Below, in pieces: positions 1-5,111 of a stretch of 5,754 bases of DNA. The notes under the pieces were generated by a model. The model was not told the origin of the DNA. It did not search any database and saw only the letters and a list, made by a program, of their open reading frames with translations. The DNA is from Acidobacteriota bacterium (GTDB taxonomy: Bacteria > Acidobacteriota > Thermoanaerobaculia > Multivoradales > JAHZIX01). The position numbers were made by a program, and so were the translations under genes. The DNA is taken from NCBI GenBank assembly GCA_020439725.1, contig JAGQSE010000496.1, positions 1 through 5,754 on the forward strand, written 5' to 3'. Within the stretch, counting starts at the first letter, position 1; each line of letters begins with the position of its first letter.

Positions 1-1
1 C

Positions 2-736
2 GTCGCGCTCAACTGCGCGGCGCTGGCGGAGCACCTGGTGATGTCCGATCTCTTCGGCCACGTGCGCGGCGCGTTCACCGGCGCCGATCGCGATCGCGCC
101 GGAGTCTTCGAATCGGCGCGCGGCGGCACGGTCTTCCTCGACGAGATCGGCGATCTGGCGGCGCCGGCCCAGGGCATGCTGCTCCGCGTCCTGCAGGAGG
201 GGGAGGTGCGGCGACTCGGCGAGAGTCTGCCGCGCCAGGTCGACGTGCGGGTGGTCGCCGCCACCCACCGCGACCTCGAGGAGCAGGTGCGGCGGAGTGA
301 GTTTCGCCAGGACCTCTTTTATCGGCTGCGGGTGGCCCTGGTCACCCTGCCGCCCCTGGCGCGTCGCGGCCACGACGTCCTGCTGCTGGCCGAGACCTTC
401 CTGACCCGTCACGACCCCCGCCTCCGCCTGTCGCCGGCGGCCCGGGCGCGGCTGGTCGGCCACTCCTGGCCGGGGAACGTTCGCGAGCTGGGCAACGTCC
501 TCGCCGTCGCCGCCGCCCTCGCCGAGGACGGGGTGATCGAACCGGGCCACCTCGACCTTCCCGACACCGCCGAGACGCCGGCGACGGACTATCATCAATC
601 CCTCGAGGCCTTCCGACGCCGTCTGGTCCAGGAGGCCCTGGCCGCCGCCGCGGGCAACCGGGCCGAGGCGGCGCGGCGGCTCGGGCTCAGCCGCCAGGCG
701 CTGTCCTACCTCGTGCGCCAGCTGCGCCTGACCTGA
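2..736 (+). CDS. Sigma-54-dependent transcriptional activator (NtrC/AAA+ family), 3' part
   Basis: This is the C-terminal 244 residues of a bacterial enhancer-binding protein; the 5' end lies left of the window. Such proteins use ATP hydrolysis to remodel RNA polymerase bound to sigma-54. The visible part starts just after the expected Walker A loop. It shows the sigma-54 contact loop GAFTGA (residues 23-28 of the visible part), Walker B as GGTVFLDEIGDL (41-52), a sensor I region around VVAATHRDL (84-92), arginine-finger candidates in FRQDLFYRL (101-109) and sensor II WPGNVREL (156-163). A Fis-type helix-turn-helix ends the protein (about 219-242, NRAEAARRLGLSRQALSYL). All core ATPase motifs in view are intact, so it should be an active, sigma-54-competent activator. 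The N-terminal sensory domain (response-regulator receiver, GAF, PAS or FHA) is not visible, so the signal is unknown. The permease genes start 49 bases downstream, which makes them candidate targets or co-transcribed partners by inference only. Confidence 0.96.
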   Translation, partial: VALNCAALAEHLVMSDLFGHVRGAFTGADRDRAGVFESARGGTVFLDEIGDLAAPAQGMLLRVLQEGEVRRLGESLPRQVDVRVVAATHRDLEEQVRRSEFRQDLFYRLRVALVTLPPLARRGHDVLLLAETFLTRHDPRLRLSPAARARLVGHSWPGNVRELGNVLAVAAALAEDGVIEPGHLDLPDTAETPATDYHQSLEAFRRRLVQEALAAAAGNRAEAARRLGLSRQALSYLVRQLRLT

Positions 737-785
737 AGACCGCTCGATATCGATCCCGGAGGAGTGGACCCGTGGAGACGCCGGC

Positions 786-1718
786 TTGAGCCAGTACCTG
801 TTGCGCCGACTGGCGCAGGTCGTCCCGGTGGTGTTGCTGGTAGCGACGCTGGTCTTTTCGCTGATCCATCTCATCCCCGGTGATCCCGTCGAGCTGATGC
901 TCGGCGACGGCGCGCGGGCGGCGGACGTCGAAGCGTTGCGCAGCTCCCTCGGCCTCGACCGGCCCCTCGGCGAGCAGTATCTCGACTTCATGAAAGGTCT
1001 CGCCGTCGGTGACCTGGGGAGCTCGCTCCACTTTCGGCGGCCGGTGACCGCACTGCTGGTCGAGAGCTATCCCGCCACCTTGGAGCTCGCGGTGGCGAGC
1101 ATGGCGGTGGCTCTGCTCATCGCCTTGCCCCTCGGGATCCTGGCGGCGCTGCGTCGCGACCGCTTCGCCGATCATCTGTCGCGTTTCCTCTCGCTCCTCG
1201 GGGTGTCGATGCCCAACTTCTGGCTCGGACCGATGCTCATCCTGGTCTTCGCCATCTACTGGAACCTGCTGCCGGTTTCGGGGCGCTCGGGTTGGGCCAG
1301 CCTGGTGCTGCCGGCGATCACCCTGGGCACCGCCCTCGCCGGGCTCCTGACCCGCATGGTGCGCTCGTCCTTGGGGGAGGAGCTCCACCGCCCCTATGTC
1401 GTGACGGCCCGGGCCAAGGGGCTCCTGCGGTGGCAGGCGGTGGTGCGCCACGCCTTGCGCAACGCGCTGGTACCGGTGGTGACCATCGTCGGCCTGCAAT
1501 TCGGTGCCCTCCTGACCGGGGCGATCATCACCGAGACCATCTTCTCGTGGCCCGGTCTCGGGCGTTTGCTGATCCAGGCGATCCGCCTGCGGGACTACCC
1601 ACTGGTCCAGGGGTGCGTCCTGGTGATCGCCGTCACCTACGTCCTGGTCAACCTCGTGACCGACGTCATGTACGCCTTCCTCGACCCACGGATCCGGTAC
1701 CGCGAGGAGGCGGCGTGA
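786..1718 (+). CDS. ABC transporter permease, DppB/OppB family (peptide/nickel type)
   Basis: Inner-membrane permease of a peptide/opine/nickel-type ABC importer, 310 residues, the usual length for DppB. The N-terminus is typical: a basic LLRRLAQ stretch, a first membrane helix (about 12-30) and the family mark IPGDPVE (30-36). Further hydrophobic segments lie near residues 100-121, 134-159, 172-192, 228-253 and 273-299. The EAA-type cytoplasmic loop that contacts the ATPase is at about 203-223 (YVVTARAKGLL, followed by RHALRNAL). The C-terminus ends in the common pattern DPRIRY. The start is TTG at 786: it gives the expected N-terminus, and GGAG at 774-777 lies eight bases upstream. The nearby GTG triplets at 764 and 772 are out of frame. 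The stop overlaps the start of the next permease, so the two are translationally coupled. The substrate cannot be read from the sequence; oligopeptide, dipeptide, nickel and some sugars are all known for this family. Confidence 0.95.
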   Translation: MSQYLLRRLAQVVPVVLLVATLVFSLIHLIPGDPVELMLGDGARAADVEALRSSLGLDRPLGEQYLDFMKGLAVGDLGSSLHFRRPVTALLVESYPATLELAVASMAVALLIALPLGILAALRRDRFADHLSRFLSLLGVSMPNFWLGPMLILVFAIYWNLLPVSGRSGWASLVLPAITLGTALAGLLTRMVRSSLGEELHRPYVVTARAKGLLRWQAVVRHALRNALVPVVTIVGLQFGALLTGAIITETIFSWPGLGRLLIQAIRLRDYPLVQGCVLVIAVTYVLVNLVTDVMYAFLDPRIRYREEAA

Positions 1719-2551
1719 GGCTCAGACCCCAAGCGTGGATCGGCGGCACGGTGGTGGCGCTGGTGCTGCTCACCGCGCTCCTGGCACCCTGGCTCGCGCC
1801 ACAGGACCCGGCGGCGCAAGAGCTCGAACGCCGGCTCGAGGCACCTTCCTGGGGGCACCCCATGGGGTTCGACGAGCTCGGCCGGGACATCCTCTCGCGG
1901 ATGATCTACGGTGCGCGGGTGTCGGTGGGCGTCGGCCTGTCGGTGGTGCTTCTCGCGGGGGCGGTGGGGACGGCGCTCGGAGCGGTGTCAGGGTTCGCCG
2001 GCGGGCGGGTCGATACCGTTTTGATGCGCATCTCGGACGTGTTTTTGGCGTTCCCGGGGATCCTCCTCGCCATCGCTTTGGTAGCCGTCCTCGGACCGGC
2101 GCTGCGCCATGTGGTGCTCGCCCTGGTGGTGATCGGTTGGGTCGGATACGCGCGATTGGTCCGCGGGCAGGTGCTCCAGATTCGCGAGCAAGAATTCGTG
2201 CTCGCCGCCCGCACCGTGGGCGTACCCCCTTACCGAGTCCTTTGGGTTCACGTCCTGCCCAACGTCCTGCCGACGTTGATGGTTCAAGCGAGTCTCGGCA
2301 TGGCCGGCGCGATCCTGGCGGAGGCAGGGCTTTCCTTCCTGGGTCTCGGGATCCAGCCACCGACGCCGTCCTGGGGAGCGATGATCAATGCCGGTCGCAG
2401 TCACCTGCTCGATGCGCCGCACCTGGCCCTCTTTCCCGGTGGCGCCATCTTGCTGACGGTGCTCGGTCTCAACTTTCTGGGAGATGCGCTGGTCGACGCT
2501 TTGAACCCGCGGCTCGAACGAGATCTCGAACGCCTGCCGCGGAGCTCTTGA
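1715..2551 (+). CDS. ABC transporter permease, DppC/OppC family (peptide/nickel type)
   Basis: Second permease subunit, 278 residues, expected to pair with the DppB-like protein. The frame stays open far upstream, but the true start is GTG at 1715. It overlaps the preceding stop as GTGA, has the strong ribosome site GAGGAGG at 1704-1710, and gives a normal DppC N-terminus with a membrane helix at about 8-28 followed by APQDP. Family marks in order are GFDELGRDILSRMIYGARVS (about 50-69), the EAA loop FVLAARTVG (161-169) followed by HVLPN, and GLSFLGLGIQPPTPSWGAMI (about 205-224). Membrane segments lie near 67-97, 113-146, 184-212 and 237-262. The C-terminal GDALVDALNPRL is typical of this half of the pair. 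No ATPase (DppD/DppF) or solute-binding protein gene follows: the next gene is a peroxiredoxin after a 143-base gap. The transporter must therefore use components encoded upstream of the window or elsewhere. Confidence 0.95.
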   Translation: MRLRPQAWIGGTVVALVLLTALLAPWLAPQDPAAQELERRLEAPSWGHPMGFDELGRDILSRMIYGARVSVGVGLSVVLLAGAVGTALGAVSGFAGGRVDTVLMRISDVFLAFPGILLAIALVAVLGPALRHVVLALVVIGWVGYARLVRGQVLQIREQEFVLAARTVGVPPYRVLWVHVLPNVLPTLMVQASLGMAGAILAEAGLSFLGLGIQPPTPSWGAMINAGRSHLLDAPHLALFPGGAILLTVLGLNFLGDALVDALNPRLERDLERLPRSS

Positions 2552-2694
2552 CGGGTTTGACGAAGAGCGCACTCTCGCAGCCCGGCACCGGTGGCCCCTG
2601 GCACGGCAACACCCTACCGGCGCTTCGGCGCCCCGTCCGCTGATACACGTCCGCCGACACTCACCTGCCAATTCAGAGTACGAGGAGAACCGTC
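2552..2694. other. Intergenic region between permease pair and peroxiredoxin
   Basis: This 143-base gap holds a perfect small hairpin, GGCGC-TTCG-GCGCC (2619-2632), with the very stable cUUCGg loop. No T-run follows it (the next bases are CCCGTCCGC), so it is not a classical intrinsic terminator. It could still slow polymerase or protect the 3' end of the permease message. A 17-base stretch at 2583-2599 recurs in the terminator at 4071-4087. I see no convincing sigma-70 or sigma-54 promoter for the peroxiredoxin. Its ribosome site is GAGGAG at 2682-2687, seven bases before the ATG. Confidence 0.5.
2583..2599 (+). repeat. 17-base direct repeat, copy 1
   Basis: The bases CGGCACCGGTGGCCCCT at 2583-2599 recur exactly at 4071-4087, where they form the left arm and part of the loop of the terminator. 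Here the matching right arm is missing apart from a possible five-base ACCGG at 2616-2620, so this copy cannot fold into the same hairpin. Confidence 0.7.
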
Positions 2695-3168
2695 ATGCCG
2701 CTAGCAGTCGGAGACCGTGCCCCCGAGTTCACTCTCAAGGGTCATCAGAGCTCAGATCCGGTCAGTCTTTCGGACTTTCGGGACAAGGAGAACGTGCTGC
2801 TGCTCTTCTTTCCCTTGGCCTTCAGTTCCGTTTGTACCAGCGAGCTTTGTTCTTTGCGCGATCATCACACCGATTACCGGAAGCTCGATGCACGCATTCT
2901 GGGAATCAGCGTCGACAGTCCCTTCACCCTGGCGGCCTGGGCCCAGGCCGAAGGCTTTCCCTTCGACCTGCTCTCCGACTTCAACCGCGAGGTTTCACCC
3001 CGCTACGACTCGCTCTACGACGACCTCATGGGACTGCGGGGAGTATCGAAACGTTCCGCTTTCGTGATCGACAAGGACGGAATCGTTCGTTATGCCGAAG
3101 TCTGTCCGAGCGCCGGGCAGCTCCCGGACTTCGAGGCGATCCGTAACACCTTGAAAACGCTGGCCTGA
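2695..3168 (+). CDS. Peroxiredoxin, Bcp/AhpE-like (thiol peroxidase)
   Basis: Cytoplasmic thiol-dependent peroxidase of 157 residues that should reduce hydrogen peroxide or organic hydroperoxides. The thioredoxin-fold AhpC/TSA domain covers nearly the whole protein: GDRAPEFTL (6-14), strand VLLLFFPLAF (34-43), and the active-site pattern PxxxSxxC at 40-47, with peroxidatic Cys47 and Ser44 in the usual Thr/Ser place. A second cysteine, Cys52, sits five residues later, the same spacing as the Cys45/Cys50 peroxidatic/resolving pair of E. coli Bcp, so an atypical 2-Cys mechanism with a disulfide inside one subunit is likely. Arg120 in KRSAFVIDKDG matches the conserved catalytic arginine. A third cysteine, Cys137, lies in EVCPSAGQ. 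The FFPLAF wording also recalls the AhpE group, so the subfamily is not settled. There is no signal peptide. The ATG at 2695 has a good ribosome site (GAGGAG, seven-base spacing). The gene is followed by its own terminator and has no obvious redox partner nearby. Confidence 0.93.
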   Translation: MPLAVGDRAPEFTLKGHQSSDPVSLSDFRDKENVLLLFFPLAFSSVCTSELCSLRDHHTDYRKLDARILGISVDSPFTLAAWAQAEGFPFDLLSDFNREVSPRYDSLYDDLMGLRGVSKRSAFVIDKDGIVRYAEVCPSAGQLPDFEAIRNTLKTLA

Positions 3169-3228
3169 GCGCGTCTTTACGAGCTCCATTCGGACCTTTC
3201 CGGAGCCTTCGCTCACCCCCTGGAGATG

Positions 3229-3256
3229 CGCGGAAGCGGGTCCGCTTTGCGTTTTT
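3229..3256 (+). terminator. Rho-independent terminator after the peroxiredoxin gene
   Basis: A hairpin forms from CGC (3229-3231) paired with GCG (3249-3251) and AAGCG (3234-3238) paired with CGCTT (3243-3247). G3233 can wobble-pair with T3248, which leaves one bulged G; the loop is GGTC. Five T residues follow at 3252-3256. It lies 60 bases after the peroxiredoxin stop and just before the next promoter, so it separates the two units. Confidence 0.8.
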
Positions 3257-3269
3257 CTACAGTTTCTTG

Positions 3270-3298
3270 TTGACTCGGTGGGTTTTCCTATCAATAAT
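3270..3298 (+). promoter_or_regulatory. Strong sigma-70-type promoter for the double-HTH gene
   Basis: The -35 box TTGACT (3270-3275) matches the TTGACA consensus at five of six bases. The -10 box AATAAT (3293-3298) matches TATAAT at five of six, and the spacer is exactly 17 bases. Transcription would start near 3305, giving a leader of about 45 bases. The surrounding stretch is clearly more AT-rich than the genes around it. This is the only convincing promoter I see in the window. Confidence 0.75.
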
Positions 3299-3335
3299 GA
3301 CCGGGTCTGGAACTTATCTACTTGAATCTTGTGAT

Positions 3336-3340
3336 AGGAG
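3336..3340 (+). promoter_or_regulatory. Ribosome binding site of the double-HTH gene
   Basis: AGGAG at 3336-3340 lies nine bases before the ATG at 3350 and fixes that start. Together with the near-consensus promoter it suggests good expression. Confidence 0.8.
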
Positions 3341-3349
3341 AAACACTCG

Positions 3350-4048
3350 ATGGCTGAGAAGTCGAACGAGCAAAGCGGGCTCTACACCCTGACGGAGGTG
3401 TCGAACAAGACCGACATCTCGATGCCGACATTACAGCGTTACAAGAAGTTGTACCAGAGCCGGATCCCCTCGGTGGGCAAGGGCCGCAAGCAGCGCTATC
3501 CGGAGGCGGCCTTGGCCGTGTTCGAAGAGATCAAGGTCGAGAACCTTGCCAAGCGGGGCCGTCCGCCGAAGGACAAGTCCGAAGGCCGCGCCAAGAAGGC
3601 TCCGGCCCGTGGCCAGCGGAAGAAGGCGGCGGCCAAGGCCACCGCTCCGGCGGCGAAAGAAACCGCCGCTCAGGGCGAGGAGCTCCTCACCCTGACCGAA
3701 GTCAGCAAGCGCACCAAAATTTCCTATCCGACGCTTTCTCGCTACGTCAAGCAGTACAGCTCGCAGCTCAAGAGCAAGGGAAGCGGCCGTTCGCGTCGTT
3801 TCTATCCGGAAGCGCTCGAAGTTTTCAAAGAGCTCCGTTCGCAGAGCCGCCGTGGCCCCGGCAGTGGCAAGGCCAAGGCTGCGAAGACGAACGCGCCGAA
3901 GGCGAGCACTCCGAAGGCGTCCAAGGCGGCGTCCGCTGGAACGGTCGACCAGGGCCTGATGAAGCGTCTCGCGGCGATCGAAAAGCAGCTCGCGGCGATC
4001 GAGAAGAAGCTCGACAAGCCGGTCCAGGTGACCCTGCGTCGCGGTTGA
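3350..4048 (+). CDS. Putative DNA-binding protein with two MerR-like HTH units, an AT-hook-like motif and a C-terminal coiled coil
   Basis: I do not recognise a named family for this 232-residue, strongly basic protein. Two related units are visible at about 11-61 and 112-161. Each begins LxTLTEVSxxTxIS, continues PTLxRYxxxY, then GxGRxxR and YPEA, and ends in a VFxE helix. More than half of the aligned positions are identical. The pattern (helix-turn-helix, then a basic turn and an aromatic-Pro-Glu-Ala helix) fits the MerR/excisionase-like winged HTH fold. Between them lies the AT-hook-like core KRGRPPK (68-74) and a Lys/Ala/Pro-rich linker (about 75-108). A second Lys/Ala-rich linker covers about 164-197. 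The C-terminus (199-223) is a short coiled coil with hydrophobic residues at 203, 207, 210, 214, 217 and 221. No ligand-binding, metal-binding or catalytic domain is visible. The architecture suggests a multivalent DNA binder, perhaps nucleoid-associated or a global regulator; this is inference. The gene stands alone between its own promoter and terminator. Confidence 0.85.
   Translation: MAEKSNEQSGLYTLTEVSNKTDISMPTLQRYKKLYQSRIPSVGKGRKQRYPEAALAVFEEIKVENLAKRGRPPKDKSEGRAKKAPARGQRKKAAAKATAPAAKETAAQGEELLTLTEVSKRTKISYPTLSRYVKQYSSQLKSKGSGRSRRFYPEALEVFKELRSQSRRGPGSGKAKAAKTNAPKASTPKASKAASAGTVDQGLMKRLAAIEKQLAAIEKKLDKPVQVTLRRG
3968..4009 (+). repeat. 21-base tandem duplication encoding the coiled-coil heptads
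   Basis: Two adjacent 21-base units (3968-3988 and 3989-4009) agree at 19 of 21 positions, and both begin CTCGCGGCGATCGA. They encode two consecutive heptads, LAAIEKQ and LAAIEKK. The near-identical DNA suggests the coiled coil was lengthened by a recent duplication of one heptad. Confidence 0.85.
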
Positions 4049-4067
4049 GCTCGCACCGCATCTTGCG

Positions 4068-4110
4068 AAACGGCACCGGTGGCCCCTCGGGGTACCGGTG
4101 CCGTTTTGTT
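4068..4110 (+). terminator. Rho-independent terminator after the double-HTH gene
   Basis: CGGCACCGGT (4071-4080) pairs perfectly with ACCGGTGCCG (4094-4103). The stem is extended by AAA (4068-4070) with TTT (4104-4106), and an inner CCC/GGG stem closes the top. A T-rich tail, TTTTGTT (4104-4110), follows on the + strand. It lies about 20 bases after the stop codon. Because thiL converges from the other side, the hairpin may also slow transcription on the - strand, but the T-run there is only three bases before CGC. Confidence 0.9.
4071..4087 (+). repeat. 17-base direct repeat, copy 2 (within the terminator)
   Basis: Second exact copy of the 17-base sequence found at 2583-2599. Here it makes up the left stem arm and part of the loop of the intrinsic terminator. 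Confidence 0.7.
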
Positions 4111-4157
4111 TGAGGGCGAGGCCGCGGGCGAGGTCTTCTGCGCCGGACGGGGTCGAG

Positions 4158-5105
4158 TCAGGAGGCCAGATGATCCCAGCCGAGATCGGGGAGGAGCCCC
4201 TCACGATGGCCGTGGCGCAAACGGAGCGAAGTGTCGGTGGTCATCTCGCCGATCCGGGTCGTCGTTTCGCTTCGTGGCGGTGCCTCGTCGGGCGGTAGCG
4301 TAAAGAGCAAGACGTAGTCTTCACCGCCCCCGAGCTGCAGCTCGAGGGGGTCGAGACCGAGATGCCGGCTGAGCTCCTCGTGACCGGGAGCGGCCGGGAG
4401 AGCCTCCGCGTCGATCACGGCGCCGCAGCCGCTCGCCTGACACAGGTGCCCCAGGTCGCGCGCCAGACCGTCCGACAGGTCCACCGCCGCTACCCGCTCG
4501 TGCCGTCCCAGCCGTCGGCCGAGCTCGAGCTGCGGGCGTGGTGCCAGGTGTCGCTCGATGGCCTGCTGGGCCTCCGCCTGGAGCTCTGCGGGTAGCTCGA
4601 GGCCGTTGCCGCGCTCGAGCAGGTGACGCCCGAGGGCCGACTCGCCGACGGTGCCGCCGAGCCAGAGCACGTCGCCCGCTCGGGCGTTGTCCCGTCGCAG
4701 CCAACGGCAGCCTTCGGGCCGCTCGCCGATCAATGTGAGCGTTGCCACGATCAAAGGCGCTCGCGCCAGGTCACCGCCGGCCAGGTGGAGGCGGTGCTCG
4801 GCACAACCTTCGAGAAAGGCGGAGAAGAAGCGCTGGTGGTCGAAGCCGTTGGGGGTCGAGAGCGCGAGAAAGCCGTGGGCCGGCTTCGCTCCGACCGCGG
4901 CGAGGTCGCTCAGATTGACCGCCAGGAGCCGCCGTGCGATGCGCTCGGGCTCGAGCCCGGACCGGAAGTGGACCCCCTCGATCTGACTGTCGACGGTGAC
5001 CGCCTGCTCGGGCGCCGGTGGCAGAAACGCGGTGTCGTCGCCGATGCCGGCGGTCAGCTCCGGGGCTTGTTCGCGGAGCCAGGCCAGAAGCCGATCCTCA
5101 CCCAC
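4158..5105 (-). CDS. thiL: Thiamine-monophosphate kinase
   Basis: ThiL phosphorylates thiamine monophosphate with ATP to give thiamine diphosphate, the last step of de novo cofactor synthesis in the cytoplasm. The product has 315 residues, a normal length for the family (PurM/ThiL/SelD superfamily, acting as a dimer with several Mg2+ ions). Visible marks are MGEDRLL at the start, GIGDDTA (20-26), DSQIEGVHF (39-47), NLSDLAAVGAKP (64-75), GGDL (109-112), GDVLWLGGTVGESALG (143-158), VDLSDGLARDL (207-217), GGGEDYVLLF (258-267) and the terminal GWDHL. The acidic residues expected to bind Mg-ATP and substrate (Asp23, Asp24, Asp39, Asp67, Asp111, Asp208, Asp211) are all present. The start is GTG at 5105, supported by the conserved N-terminus and a GGTGAGG ribosome site that overlaps the lon stop, with rather short spacing. 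It follows lon by six bases and is probably co-transcribed with it. No other thiamine gene is in view. Confidence 0.97.
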   Translation of the reverse strand: MGEDRLLAWLREQAPELTAGIGDDTAFLPPAPEQAVTVDSQIEGVHFRSGLEPERIARRLLAVNLSDLAAVGAKPAHGFLALSTPNGFDHQRFFSAFLEGCAEHRLHLAGGDLARAPLIVATLTLIGERPEGCRWLRRDNARAGDVLWLGGTVGESALGRHLLERGNGLELPAELQAEAQQAIERHLAPRPQLELGRRLGRHERVAAVDLSDGLARDLGHLCQASGCGAVIDAEALPAAPGHEELSRHLGLDPLELQLGGGEDYVLLFTLPPDEAPPRSETTTRIGEMTTDTSLRLRHGHREGLLPDLGWDHLAS

Positions 5106-5111
5106 GGTACC

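Noticed and set aside
744..753. Ten-base palindrome TCGATATCGA before the first permease, as a possible operator
   Set aside because: It is short, has no second copy and no nearby promoter, so chance explains it.
687..1499. Open frame of 270 codons on the - strand opposite the first permease
   Set aside because: Composition is Arg/His/Gln-rich with no recognisable domain, and the + strand gene is certain; it is a GC-rich antisense shadow.
1292..1714. Upstream extension of the second permease reading frame by about 140 codons
   Set aside because: It overlaps the first permease, has no membrane-protein character, and the GTG at 1715 with its GAGGAGG site gives a normal DppC start.
2599..2613. 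Possible sigma-54 promoter (TGGCACG) before the peroxiredoxin gene
   Set aside because: The -24 half looks good, but the -12 position has CC where GC is needed at the correct spacing, and no TTGC follows.
1735..2643. Open frame of 302 codons on the + strand inside the second permease
   Set aside because: It is Arg/Gly/Ala-rich with no motif, and the overlapping permease frame has clear family marks.
3431..4204. Open frame of 257 codons on the - strand opposite the double-HTH gene
   Set aside because: The Leu/Arg-rich sequence mirrors the Lys/Glu-rich codons of the + strand gene, which has a promoter, ribosome site, duplicated domains and terminator.
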